Below are positions 49,646-58,399 of a stretch of DNA of 64,000 nt, piece by piece (within the stretch, counting starts at the first letter, position 1; each line of letters opens with the position of its first letter). The notes beneath the pieces are model-generated. The model made no database searches. It was not told where the DNA came from and was given only the letters and a program-made list of their open reading frames with translations. The stretch comes from Wenzhouxiangella sp. (lineage in GTDB: Bacteria > Pseudomonadota > Gammaproteobacteria > Xanthomonadales > Wenzhouxiangellaceae): NCBI GenBank assembly GCA_007134485.1, contig SLKT01000042.1, positions 1-64,000 on the forward strand, in the 5' to 3' direction. A program made the translations under genes and the position numbers.

Positions 49646-50782
49646 ATGAAACTCGCTGAACAATTCCCCGTTATCGATCGTCACGTGTGGCTCAATCATG
49701 CCGCGATTTCACCCTGGCCGGCCGCCGTCAGTGACGCCCTGACTGACTTCGTTGCTGATCATACCCGCCGTGGCCCGCTGGGATACGGAAGATGGCTGGA
49801 GATCGAGGCGCGCCTGAGACATCGCGCTTGCCAACTGCTAGCAGCGGACTCGAGCGACGATATCGCCCTGGTGGCCAATACCTCGACCGGACTCAATCGC
49901 ATCGCACGCGGACTGGACTGGATCAGCGGCGACAGCGTGGTGTTTCCGGCCAATGACTTTCCATCCAATCGCCTGCCCTGGATGGCACTGGAAGATATCG
50001 GGGTCAAGGCCCATGCCGTTGAGCTGAACCAGCATGACCCGGAACGCGCCCTGATCGCCGCCATCGGGCCGAGCACCCGAGTCCTGAGTGTTTCCTCGGT
50101 TCAATATGATACCGGGATGAGACTGGATCTCGAGCGCCTTGGTGCGGCCTGCAGACGCCACGGGGTGCTGTTTTGCATCGACGCCATTCAGCACCTCGGC
50201 GCCCTGCCCCTGGATGTCGAGCAAGCCGGCGCGGATTTCGTGATCTCCGGGTCGCACAAGTGGTTGATGGCGCCCGAAGGGCTGGCCATATTCTGGTCAC
50301 GCCCGGAGGCTCGCGAGCAATTGCGGGTGGTCGATTCGGGCTGGCGCATGGTGCCGGAACCATTCGATTTCGGGCATGAGGACTATCTGGGGTCCGAAAG
50401 CGCCGTACGCTTCGAGCCCGGTACCCTCAACACCGCCGGGATCATCGGACTGGATGCCGCCATTGGCCTGCTGCTTGACCATGACCCGCAAGACAGCGCC
50501 GAACAGCTTTTGAACCTGACCGACCGGCTGACCGAGGGTCTGATGAAAATTCCCGGTGTTGGACTGACCAGCCCGATCGAACGCGAACGTCGTGCCGGCA
50601 TCGTCAGCTTCCGGATCGCCGGGATCAGCGCAGAAGAGGTGACCACCGCACTGACCATGCGCGATATCCACGCCGCCACCCGCGGCCAACGGGTCAGACT
50701 GTCGCCGCATTTTTACACCCCGATTGCGCAGATCGAACAGACGCTGGAATGCATAGCGGAACTGGCCGCCAGTCGGACTTGA
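49646..50782 (+). CDS. Class V aminotransferase (PLP-dependent, SufS-like fold)
   Basis: A 378-residue pyridoxal-phosphate enzyme. The PLP lysine lies in SGSHKWLMAPEGLAIFW (~205), preceded by CIDAIQHLGALPLDVEQAGADF with the cofactor-binding Asp and the stacking His/Gln. VANTSTGLNRIARGLDWISGDSVVFPANDFPSN is the phosphate-binding region. It is closer to the kynureninase/isopenicillin-epimerase-like branch than to true cysteine desulfurases, since no desulfurase cysteine loop is obvious. The reaction is unknown. It is divergent from dinB and convergent with pilZ. Confidence 0.85.
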   Translation: MKLAEQFPVIDRHVWLNHAAISPWPAAVSDALTDFVADHTRRGPLGYGRWLEIEARLRHRACQLLAADSSDDIALVANTSTGLNRIARGLDWISGDSVVFPANDFPSNRLPWMALEDIGVKAHAVELNQHDPERALIAAIGPSTRVLSVSSVQYDTGMRLDLERLGAACRRHGVLFCIDAIQHLGALPLDVEQAGADFVISGSHKWLMAPEGLAIFWSRPEAREQLRVVDSGWRMVPEPFDFGHEDYLGSESAVRFEPGTLNTAGIIGLDAAIGLLLDHDPQDSAEQLLNLTDRLTEGLMKIPGVGLTSPIERERRAGIVSFRIAGISAEEVTTALTMRDIHAATRGQRVRLSPHFYTPIAQIEQTLECIAELAASRT

Positions 50783-50818
50783 ACGTGTCCAGGGTTTCAG
50801 CGTGGAGTTGGGGCGTGA

Positions 50819-51157
50819 TCAGATGGTGCGGGTCGGGCGCTCGCTGTCGATCATGCCGGCCAGCAGGGAACTGATGGTGTTCTTGGCCTGGCTGCCCTCG
50901 GCCGTATCATTGAAGTGCACGCCGACACCGGCATTGATGCTGTGCTGCGAACCAGCCGGAGTGATCCAGGCGACCTGGCCGGGAATGGCGATTCGTTCCT
51001 CGCCCATCAGGCTGAGCAGAATCAGGACCTCGTCACCCAGTTTGAATTTCTTCTTGGTGGGTACAAACAGGCCGCCGTTGGACAGAAACGGCATATAGGC
51101 CGCATACAGCTCCTGCTTGGTCTCGATATTGTAGGAGAGAATGCCTTTCTGAGCCAT
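50819..51157 (-). CDS. pilZ: PilZ domain protein (type IV pilus PilZ)
   Basis: A 112-residue protein matching the original PilZ: MAQKGILSYNIETKQELYAAYMPFLSNGGLFVPTKKKFKLGDEVLILLSLMGE and the glycine-rich NAGVGVHFND. It lacks the RxxxR c-di-GMP-binding motif, as does the Pseudomonas aeruginosa PilZ, which acts through PilB and FimX in type IV pilus assembly. P. aeruginosa has the same holB-pilZ adjacency, which supports the name. It starts one base after the holB stop. Confidence 0.88.
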   Translation of the reverse strand: MAQKGILSYNIETKQELYAAYMPFLSNGGLFVPTKKKFKLGDEVLILLSLMGEERIAIPGQVAWITPAGSQHSINAGVGVHFNDTAEGSQAKNTISSLLAGMIDSERPTRTI

Positions 51158-52129
51158 CTAGTTCGAGGTCCCACCGTGATTGACTGCTTCCCATTCTAGC
51201 AGCCATTTGATCATGAGTAGATCGTGACGCACGCTGCTTGCGGAAAGGGCGCGGCCGGACAATGCCTGCTCCCACAGACCGGCCATGCCACGCGGATCCA
51301 GTCCGGACGGCAATTTACGATCCAGTGGCAGCTGTTCGCTTTGGAGCCGGTGGGCATGGCGCACCAGGACGCTGCTCCACAGCGCCAGCCAGCGCCATGT
51401 CCGAGCCGGTGACTTCCACCAATACTCATCGATCCGGCTGGTCACCGGCTGCCCCTGGGCGATGGCCAGCAAGGCATCAAGCACCTGGATGCCGAATTCC
51501 AGACCGTCTTCCTCGAGCAGCTCGCGCGCGGCCAGGGGTGCCTCGCCTGAAAGGGACAAGGCCTGGGCAAGCTGTTCACGTTGATGGTTCGGACAGTGCT
51601 CGGCCAGCCAGTCAAGCGCGATTGGCCGCTCGGGCGGATGAAGCGTGATCGGCTGGCATCGACTTCGAATCGTGGCCGGCAGGCGGGCGGGCTGATGGCT
51701 GACCAGTATCAGCCAGGCGTTGTCAGCCGGCTCTTCCAGGGTCTTGAGCAAGGCATTGGCTGCATTGATGTTCATGGCCTCGGCCTCGTTGATCAGGCCG
51801 ATCCGGTTGCTCCCGATTCCGGGGGTCAGGACCAGTTTTTCGGACAAGGCGCGTATGGCATCAACCGGGATCTCCTTCTTGTCCTCGGGAATCCCGACCG
51901 GAAAGAAATCCGGATGACTGGCCCCGCCCATCAGACGACAACTGCGACATTCACCACAAGCCTGTCCGGCATCCGGCCCAAGACACAAAAGCCGCCGCGC
52001 CAGCCAATTGGCCAGTTGCTGTTTGCCGACGCCCTCGGTGCCGACGATCAGCAGCGCATGCCCGAGACGTTGTTGTTCAATGGTGCGATTGATGTGCTCT
52101 TTGGCGCCAGTCAACCAGGGAAGGGTCAT
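51158..52129 (-). CDS. holB: DNA polymerase III delta' subunit
   Basis: A 323-residue clamp-loader subunit. GHALLIVGTEGVGKQQLANWLA is the P-loop-like region, and CLGPDAGQACGECRSC the four-cysteine zinc module. INAANALLKTLEEPADNAWLILVSHQPARLPATIRSRCQ is the SRC motif that positions the arginine finger. It overlaps tmk by four bases, the common tmk-holB arrangement. Confidence 0.93.
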   Translation of the reverse strand: MTLPWLTGAKEHINRTIEQQRLGHALLIVGTEGVGKQQLANWLARRLLCLGPDAGQACGECRSCRLMGGASHPDFFPVGIPEDKKEIPVDAIRALSEKLVLTPGIGSNRIGLINEAEAMNINAANALLKTLEEPADNAWLILVSHQPARLPATIRSRCQPITLHPPERPIALDWLAEHCPNHQREQLAQALSLSGEAPLAARELLEEDGLEFGIQVLDALLAIAQGQPVTSRIDEYWWKSPARTWRWLALWSSVLVRHAHRLQSEQLPLDRKLPSGLDPRGMAGLWEQALSGRALSASSVRHDLLMIKWLLEWEAVNHGGTSN

Positions 52130-52749
52130 GTCAATCGCTCCGCAAGCGCGCGCTCGATATCGGCCTGAACCTCGGCCAGGCCACGTTCGGCGTCTATGAC
52201 CACGAATCGCTCGGGCGCACGGCTGGCCTGGTCGAGGTAGGCTGACCGCACCCGTTCGAGAAAATCCCGCTGGGCCTGCTCGAAACGGTCGGCCTGACCT
52301 GCGCGTTTCCCCACTCTGGCCAAGCCGGCGGCAACGTCGATATCCAGCAGCAGGGTCAGGTCGGGCTGCAGATCCGGATGGACCAGCGAGGCCAGCGCCT
52401 CGACCGGTTTACGTCCCAATCCGCGTCCGCCGCCCTGGTAAGCGAGACTGGCGTCGGTGAATCGGTCGCAGATGACATCCTTGCCGGCGGCCAGTGCCGG
52501 GCGAATCACATGCCCGAGATTCTCGACCCGGGCGGCAAACATCAACAGCAATTCCGCCATAGGTTCCAATTCTCCGGTGGCCGGATCAAGCAGCACCTCG
52601 CGAATCCGCTCGGCCGCGACCGTGCCACCCGGCTCGCGCGTCACGACGACCTCGCGTCCACGCGCCTGCAGCCAGGAACGCATCGTTTCAACCGCGGTCG
52701 ACTTGCCGGCCCCCTCGCCGCCTTCCAGGGTAATCAGGCGACCGCTCAT
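52126..52749 (-). CDS. tmk: Thymidylate kinase
   Basis: A 207-residue enzyme phosphorylating dTMP to dTDP. ITLEGGEGAGKSTAVE (P-loop) and VVTREPGGTVAAERIRE are at the N-terminus; ICDRFTDASLAYQGGGRGL is the DR(Y/H/F) thymidine-binding motif, and FERVRSAYLDQASRAPERFVVID the lid and C-terminal region. It overlaps mltG upstream and holB downstream by four bases each, so the three are translationally coupled. Confidence 0.95.
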   Translation of the reverse strand: MSGRLITLEGGEGAGKSTAVETMRSWLQARGREVVVTREPGGTVAAERIREVLLDPATGELEPMAELLLMFAARVENLGHVIRPALAAGKDVICDRFTDASLAYQGGGRGLGRKPVEALASLVHPDLQPDLTLLLDIDVAAGLARVGKRAGQADRFEQAQRDFLERVRSAYLDQASRAPERFVVIDAERGLAEVQADIERALAERLT

Positions 52750-53747
52750 CTTCTGCCCCGGATATATCGATTGACCGCGGCGTTGTGCTCCTCGAGGGTG
52801 TCGGAGAAATGATGGGTGCCGTCACCGCGCGAGACGAAATACAGCGCCGTTCCCGGTTGCGGGTGGGCCGCTGCCTCGATCGCCCTGCGACCGGGCAAGG
52901 CGATCGGAGTGGGCGGCAAGCCATGCCGGGTGTAGGTATTCCACGGATGATCGGTGCGCAGATGAACCCGGCGCAGGCGACCATCGAAATCATCATCAAG
53001 CCCGTAAATGACGGTTGGATCGGTTTGCAGGCGCATGCCGATTTCCAGCCTTCGCGTGAATACCCCGGCCACTCGGGCCCGCTCACCGGCCTGGCCGGTC
53101 TCTCGTTCGATGATGGAGGCCAGGACCAGCAGCTCCTCCGGGCTGTCCAGGGGCAGGTCGGCATCGCGCCCGGCCCAGATTTCGGTCACGGTGCGCTCCA
53201 TCGCCTCGAAAGCACGCCTGAGAATCGCCAGGTCTTCGCTTGAGCGGGTAAAGAAGTAGGTTTCGGGCAGAAAACGGCCCTCGGCAAAGCAGCCCGGACA
53301 GCCGAGCAACGCCATCAGTTCATCATCATCGAGGTGAGCAGTTCGCTGGCGAAGACGCGGATCATTGACCAGCGCCTTGCGCAGGCGCTGCACGGTCCAG
53401 CCATCCACGATCGTCAGTCGGTGCTCGCGTACCTGCCCCGACTCCAGGAGTCGTACCAAATCCTCGATACTCGAGCCGGTCGGCACCCGGTACTCACCTG
53501 CCTTGAGCACCGGTGCGCGCAATCGCCCGAACACTCGCCACTGCCAAGCCGACTGCGCCAGACCCAGAACCTCGAACTGCCGGGTCAGGGCATTGAAACT
53601 GCTCCCCGGGGCCAGCCACAGGTTCAGGTCACCATCCGGGTTGACCGGGTGGTTGAGAAACCGTTGCCAGTCGTTCCAGGCATGCACGCCCGCAACGCCC
53701 ATCACGATCAGGACAGCCAGCAACACGAATGAAAACAGCTTGCGCAT
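52746..53747 (-). CDS. mltG: Endolytic murein transglycosylase MltG (YceG)
   Basis: A 333-residue inner-membrane enzyme that cuts nascent glycan strands and may terminate peptidoglycan polymerisation. One N-terminal helix (~4-22) precedes a LysM-like region and the YceG catalytic domain: VLASIIERETGQAGERARVAGVFTRRL contains the catalytic Glu, and NTYTRHGLPPTPIALPG and YFVSRGDGTHHFSDTLEEHN are family signatures. ATG 53747, directly after the pabC stop, is preferred over a longer frame (53792) because MRKLFSFVLLAVLIV starts the membrane anchor. Confidence 0.92.
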   Translation of the reverse strand: MRKLFSFVLLAVLIVMGVAGVHAWNDWQRFLNHPVNPDGDLNLWLAPGSSFNALTRQFEVLGLAQSAWQWRVFGRLRAPVLKAGEYRVPTGSSIEDLVRLLESGQVREHRLTIVDGWTVQRLRKALVNDPRLRQRTAHLDDDELMALLGCPGCFAEGRFLPETYFFTRSSEDLAILRRAFEAMERTVTEIWAGRDADLPLDSPEELLVLASIIERETGQAGERARVAGVFTRRLEIGMRLQTDPTVIYGLDDDFDGRLRRVHLRTDHPWNTYTRHGLPPTPIALPGRRAIEAAAHPQPGTALYFVSRGDGTHHFSDTLEEHNAAVNRYIRGRR

Positions 53748-53749
53748 GT

Positions 53750-54556
53750 TCAGCCCAGTCGACGATTCCACAACGATTGCCAGGCACGGCATTGATGACT
53801 GACATCCAGTTGTCGGCCGTCAAGCGCCCGGACCGGCCGAATGCCGGATACGGAGTTTATCACCATCATGCCCGTGGCCGACTCCAGGTCCCGGGATGAC
53901 AGGCGAAAACGCTCCAGTGCGACTTCGGGCTGATCCTGCAGCCAGGCCAGGCCCACCCCATCGACGCCGGAATCAGACGCGGGCACAACGGCGCGATCGC
54001 CGAACTCCACGATCAGATTGGAGGCAATCGCCTCGCTCAGGCAACCGCTGCTGTCATAAAGCAAGGCCTCATCAGCGCCGGCGTTCGCGCACGCTCGCGC
54101 GGCCATGACCTGCTCGAGCCGATTGGCGTGCTTGATTCCATTGAGCACACTGCCCGTGGCCAAGGTGATCGAGCTGGTGACGACCACCACACCCGTTTGA
54201 CGCTGGCGTTCGAGATCGGCGGGCCATTCGCGCGCCTGCACGATTCGCCGACTCGGCCGGGACGGGTCCGGCCAATAAGCCCGTCCACCGCTGCCCCGGG
54301 TCAAGCTGATGCGGATGATCACCGATTGCCCTGAAACCGCGAGTCGGCGACAATCGCCGATCAGATCGGCCTGGTCAGGCAGGTCGATCCCCAGCAGGTC
54401 TGCACCGCGCTGCAAGCGCTGCCAGTGCAGCGTCCACAAGGGGGCCGCGCCGTCATGAAAGGCAATGGTTTCGAACAGCCCATCGCCATACAGCAGTCCG
54501 CGATCGTCCACCGGCACGGAGCGCGTCGGCCGTCCATCGACCAGGCTATCGGTCAT
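53750..54556 (-). CDS. pabC: Aminodeoxychorismate lyase
   Basis: A 268-residue PLP enzyme of fold type IV that splits 4-amino-4-deoxychorismate into p-aminobenzoate and pyruvate for folate synthesis. DDRGLLYGDGLFETIAF is the N-terminal signature, LNGIKHANRLEQVMA holds the PLP lysine, and ADEALLYDSSGCLSEAIASNLIVEF the cofactor-binding loop. It lies between pabB and mltG, the standard fabF-pabC-mltG order, and overlaps pabB by four bases. Confidence 0.92.
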   Translation of the reverse strand: MTDSLVDGRPTRSVPVDDRGLLYGDGLFETIAFHDGAAPLWTLHWQRLQRGADLLGIDLPDQADLIGDCRRLAVSGQSVIIRISLTRGSGGRAYWPDPSRPSRRIVQAREWPADLERQRQTGVVVVTSSITLATGSVLNGIKHANRLEQVMAARACANAGADEALLYDSSGCLSEAIASNLIVEFGDRAVVPASDSGVDGVGLAWLQDQPEVALERFRLSSRDLESATGMMVINSVSGIRPVRALDGRQLDVSHQCRAWQSLWNRRLG

Positions 54557-55917
54557 GGCTGCAGGGCGCGCAGCATGCCGCGCGCCTTCGCCTCGGTCTC
54601 GGCCAGTTCGGCATCCGGATCGGAATCGGCGACAATACCGGCGCCGGTTCTAAACTTCAGATCATGATCGCGCACCAGCATGCTGCGAATCAGGATGTTG
54701 AGATCCATGCCGCCATCATGGCCCAAGTACCCCATCGCCCCGGTGTAGAAGCTGCGACCACATTGCTCGAGTTCTGCAATGATTTCCATGCAGCGGACCT
54801 TGGGGCAGCCGGTGATGGTTCCACCGGGAAAGGTCGCCGCAATGACATCGGCCGCGTGCATATCCTCGCGCAGGATTCCACGAACGTTCGATGCGATGTG
54901 ATGAACATGGGCGTAGCTTTCGACCACCATCAGTTCATCGACTTCCACCGTGCCACTCGCGCACACCCGCCCGAGGTCGTTGCGCTCGAGATCGATCAAC
55001 ATGATGTGCTCGGCGCGCTCCTTGGGATGGGCCATCAATTCAGCCGACAGCGAAGCATCCTGATCCGCCGACAGGCCGCGTGGACGCGTACCGGCAATCG
55101 GACGGGTCTGGACCATGCGGCCACGCACTTCCACCAGTCTTTCCGGCGAAGAACTCAGGATGGCGCCGCCGGGCAAACGGGCCAGGCCGGCAAACGGCGC
55201 CGGGTTGCTTCGAGTCAGGGACTCGTACAGCGTTGATGGGTCAAGCGTCTCACTTGAATGCCCCTGCCAGCCGCGCGAGAGATTGACCTGGAACACATCT
55301 CCATCAAGTATCCATTCGCGAATCCTGCGCACCCCCGCGGTAAAGCGCTCACCGGCATCGACACTCAACTCCAGCTGCTTGCGATCGAACGGCTCGGGAC
55401 TGAAATCAATGGAGGGCAGCAAGGCCAAGTCGGCTTCGGCCTGTTCCAGCGCCTTTGGGTTTTCAGCCACCAGCCAGGTGGTGGCCTCGTGATGATCATA
55501 TAACAGGGCTGCCGGACAACGCGTGGCGTAGGCCACCGGCAAGCCATCACCAGCGGCTGGAAGCTGCAGTTTCGGTTCGATCTGGCCAATCAGCTCGTAG
55601 CCCAGGTAAATGAACCAGCCGCCAAAAAATGGCAGGTCGACCGCTTTCGGATGTGGCTGCGGTGATCCGGTCCATTCTCGCAGTCTTTCAAGGAACAGCT
55701 CGCTCGTTCCCGGGCCGCTGAGCCCGCTCTGCTCGTCCAACAGCAGTTGCTCGCCACTTTTGTGATGCAGCAACATCGACCAGCGGCCGTGGGCGCCCGC
55801 CCGGGCCGAGCTGGCCAGAAGAAACGGCCACAGATCGGGCTGTCGACGATGAATATCGAGCAGTGACCACGAATGCGCCAGCTTTCGCCGGCAGGGACTG
55901 AACTGGAAACCCGGCAT
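54553..55917 (-). CDS. pabB: Aminodeoxychorismate synthase component I
   Basis: A 454-residue chorismate-using enzyme of the PabB/TrpE family. QVNLSRGWQGHS, SPERLVEV, RPIAGTRPRG, ERAEHIMLIDLERNDLGRVC, GTITGCPKVRCMEIIAELE and GAGIVADSDPDAELAETEAKA are conserved. The motif is PIAGT, not the PIKGT of E. coli PabB whose lysine forms a covalent intermediate; PIAGT is usual in anthranilate synthase. Adjacent pabC and the short length favour PabB, but the product should be treated as inferred. E. coli has pabB elsewhere, so its insertion between fabF and pabC is lineage-specific. The start codon sits in a CCGGCATGCCGG palindrome. Confidence 0.82.
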   Translation of the reverse strand: MPGFQFSPCRRKLAHSWSLLDIHRRQPDLWPFLLASSARAGAHGRWSMLLHHKSGEQLLLDEQSGLSGPGTSELFLERLREWTGSPQPHPKAVDLPFFGGWFIYLGYELIGQIEPKLQLPAAGDGLPVAYATRCPAALLYDHHEATTWLVAENPKALEQAEADLALLPSIDFSPEPFDRKQLELSVDAGERFTAGVRRIREWILDGDVFQVNLSRGWQGHSSETLDPSTLYESLTRSNPAPFAGLARLPGGAILSSSPERLVEVRGRMVQTRPIAGTRPRGLSADQDASLSAELMAHPKERAEHIMLIDLERNDLGRVCASGTVEVDELMVVESYAHVHHIASNVRGILREDMHAADVIAATFPGGTITGCPKVRCMEIIAELEQCGRSFYTGAMGYLGHDGGMDLNILIRSMLVRDHDLKFRTGAGIVADSDPDAELAETEAKARGMLRALQP

Positions 55918-55934
55918 GCCGGCAGGAGGGTGAT

Positions 55935-57182
55935 TCAGTTGAAGCGCCGCATCAGAAGCGACCCGTTGGTACCACCGAATCCGAATGAGTTGGACAGGGC
56001 ATATTCAAGATCCGTTTCACGTGACTGGTGAGGCACCAGATCCAGATCACGACATTCCGGGTCGGGATTGTCCAGGTTGATGGTCGGAGGCACCACCCCG
56101 TCACGCAGCGCAAGAATGGTAAAGATCGCTTCGATCCCACCGGCGGCTCCAAGCAGATGGCCGGTCATGGACTTGGTTGAACTGATCATCAACTTTTCGG
56201 CATGGGAACCGAAAAGTGCACGCGCCGCGTCGCATTCGGCCCGGTCGCCAAGCATCGTGGAGGTGCCATGGGCATTGATGTAATCAATCTGGTCGGGGCT
56301 GACACCGGCATCGGCCAGGGCATTGGCCATGCAACGCCTGGCGCCGTCGCCGCCTTCGGGTGGCGAGGTGATGTGGTGGGCATCACCACTCATTCCGTAA
56401 CCGACCACCTCGGCATAGATGCTTGCGCCGCGCTTGCGGGCAAACTCGAGTTCCTCGAGCACGATCACGCCGGCGCCGTTGCTGAGCACGAATCCATCGC
56501 GATCGGTATCCCAGGGGCGACTCGCCCGCTCGGGTTCGTCATTACGAGTCGACAAGGCCCGCGCGGCGGTGAAGCCTCCATAGGCGGTCGGGGTCGTGCC
56601 GTATTCGGCGCCGCCGGCGACCATGACATCAGCATCACCATAGGCAATCATGCGCGCGGCATCGCCGATGTTGTGGGTCGCCGTGGTGCAGGCGGTGACA
56701 ATCGAGATATTCGGACCCTTGAAACCATAACGGATCGAAATGTTTCCGGAAATCATGTTGATGATGCAGCCGGGAACGAAAAAAGGCGAGATTCGCCGGG
56801 GGCCGCTGTCGAGATAGGTCTTGTAGGTCTGCTCGATGGTTTCGATACCGCCGATTCCCGCACCGATGGCCAGACCGAATCGCTCGGCCTGGTCTGGATG
56901 GGCCGCCAGGCCGGCATCATCGATGGCCTGAATGGCAGCCGCCATACCGTAATGAATGAACGGATCGGACTTGCGGGCTTCCTTCGGCGACAGGTAGCTG
57001 TCGAGATCGAGGTCCCTGATCTCGCCGGCGATCCTTGCGCTGAACCGCTCCGGGTCAAAGGCCGTCAGTGGCCCGATCCCGCTGCGGCCATTGCAGACAG
57101 CATTCCAGGCCGTGTCCACATCATTGCCGACCGGCGAAACACAGCCCAGACCCGTGACGACGATACGGCGCTCACCGCGCAT
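55935..57182 (-). CDS. fabF: 3-oxoacyl-ACP synthase II
   Basis: A 415-residue condensing enzyme that extends acyl-ACP, including the C16:1 to C18:1 step. The active-site cysteine is in TACTTATHNIGDA, and the histidines are in NAHGTSTMLGD and KSMTGHLLGAAGG. GFGGTNGSLLMRR closes the protein. It follows acpP by 61 bases on the same strand, as in the E. coli fab cluster. Confidence 0.96.
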   Translation of the reverse strand: MRGERRIVVTGLGCVSPVGNDVDTAWNAVCNGRSGIGPLTAFDPERFSARIAGEIRDLDLDSYLSPKEARKSDPFIHYGMAAAIQAIDDAGLAAHPDQAERFGLAIGAGIGGIETIEQTYKTYLDSGPRRISPFFVPGCIINMISGNISIRYGFKGPNISIVTACTTATHNIGDAARMIAYGDADVMVAGGAEYGTTPTAYGGFTAARALSTRNDEPERASRPWDTDRDGFVLSNGAGVIVLEELEFARKRGASIYAEVVGYGMSGDAHHITSPPEGGDGARRCMANALADAGVSPDQIDYINAHGTSTMLGDRAECDAARALFGSHAEKLMISSTKSMTGHLLGAAGGIEAIFTILALRDGVVPPTINLDNPDPECRDLDLVPHQSRETDLEYALSNSFGFGGTNGSLLMRRFN

Positions 57183-57243
57183 CGATCACTCCGATTGGCC
57201 CTGAAAACCAGCAGCCACCTGACAGACCCGATAACTGCATGAA

Positions 57244-57486
57244 TCAGCCGTTGTCAACGTTGCTCTTGATGTAGTCGATCGCCTGCTGAACGCTGGTGAT
57301 CTTCTCGGCTTCCTCGTCGGGAATCTCGCACTCGAATTCTTCCTCGAGCGCCATCACCAGTTCAACCGTATCCAGAGAATCGGCTCCCAGGTCATCGACA
57401 AAGGATGCACTCGGTGTGACTTCTTCTTCCTTGACACCCAGTTGTTCGATAACGATCTTCTTGACGCGATCTTCAATACTGCTCAT
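57244..57486 (-). CDS. acpP: Acyl carrier protein
   Basis: An 80-residue acidic carrier. [18 protein letters not shown] contains the serine that receives 4'-phosphopantetheine. The length and the [19 protein letters not shown] start region match E. coli AcpP. AGAGGA precedes the ATG. A long AT-rich leader and its own promoter candidate upstream suggest expression apart from fabG, as is usual for this abundant protein. Confidence 0.97.
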   Translation of the reverse strand: MSSIEDRVKKIVIEQLGVKEEEVTPSASFVDDLGADSLDTVELVMALEEEFECEIPDEEAEKITSVQQAIDYIKSNVDNG

Positions 57487-57633
57487 TGTTGGTTTTCCTC
57501 TGCTATAAGGGTTACCCGAAGCTTACGCATTGTAGAGAACTCATGCTCGCTTCGCCACTTGGATTCGCTGTCCGGGCAGTCAGCGCCATGACAGCTTAAT
57601 GTAATAAATAAATAATAATTTCAAGTATTTGTG

Positions 57634-57663
57634 ATTATAACTTAATGCGCTATGTCATGTACA
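57634..57663 (-). promoter_or_regulatory. acpP: Candidate acpP promoter
   Basis: On the minus strand an exact TATAAT (57634-57639) is preceded, with an 18-base spacer, by TGTACA (57658-57663), which matches the -35 at four positions and overlaps the fabG stop. The stretch downstream to ~57595 is strikingly AT-rich, and the leader to acpP would be about 140 bases. Confidence 0.45.
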
Positions 57664-58399
57664 TGCCGCCATTGACATGCACGGTCTGACCGGTAATGTA
57701 CCCTCCGGCCGGTCCGGCAAGAAAGCCGACACAGGCGGCAATGTCCTCGACCTCACCGAGCCGGCCCAGGGGAATTGTACCCTGCAGGCGCTCGCGTTGC
57801 TCCGCATCGAGCGCTCGTGTCATGTCGGTGTCGATGAATCCCGGCGCGATCACATTGGCGGTGATGCCACGTGAGCCGACCTCATGAGCCACGGCACGGG
57901 AAAACCCGGCCAGCCCGGCCTTTGCCGCACAGTAGTTGGCCTGGCCGGGATTGCCGGCATAGCCGACCACCGACGAGATCGATATGATGCGCCCGGAACG
58001 GGCCTTGAGCATGCCACGCAGGCAGGCGCGCGTCACGCGCATGGCGCCACGCAGATTGGTATCCAGGACCTGATCCCACTCCTCGTCCTTGAGACGCATC
58101 AGCAACTGATCCCGGGTGATGGCGGCATTGTTGACCAGCACGGTCACAGCGCCGGCCTGCGAACTGATGTGCTTGATAACCGCGCCAATTGCTTCGGCAT
58201 CGGTTACGTCCAGCACCAGTCCATGCCCGGCACCCAACCGTTCGCTGATCCGGTCGGCCCCGGACTGGCTGGTCGCGGTTCCGAAAACCGTGCCACCAAG
58301 GGCTTTCAACCAATCGGCGGTGGCTGCTCCAATGCCGCGGCTGGCGCCGGTCACCAGAGCCACCTGTCCATCGATACGCTGACTGTTTTCAGGGTTCAC
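57650..58399 (-). CDS. fabG: 3-oxoacyl-ACP reductase
   Basis: A 249-residue short-chain dehydrogenase that reduces 3-oxoacyl-ACP with NADPH. ALVTGASRGIGAATADW is the cofactor loop, NNAA and SISSVVGYAGNPGQANYCAAKAG give the Ser-Tyr-Lys triad, and VAPGFIDTDMTRAL is the conserved loop after the active site. It abuts fabD with no spacer. Central gene of the fab operon. Confidence 0.96.
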   Translation of the reverse strand: MNPENSQRIDGQVALVTGASRGIGAATADWLKALGGTVFGTATSQSGADRISERLGAGHGLVLDVTDAEAIGAVIKHISSQAGAVTVLVNNAAITRDQLLMRLKDEEWDQVLDTNLRGAMRVTRACLRGMLKARSGRIISISSVVGYAGNPGQANYCAAKAGLAGFSRAVAHEVGSRGITANVIAPGFIDTDMTRALDAEQRERLQGTIPLGRLGEVEDIAACVGFLAGPAGGYITGQTVHVNGGMYMT

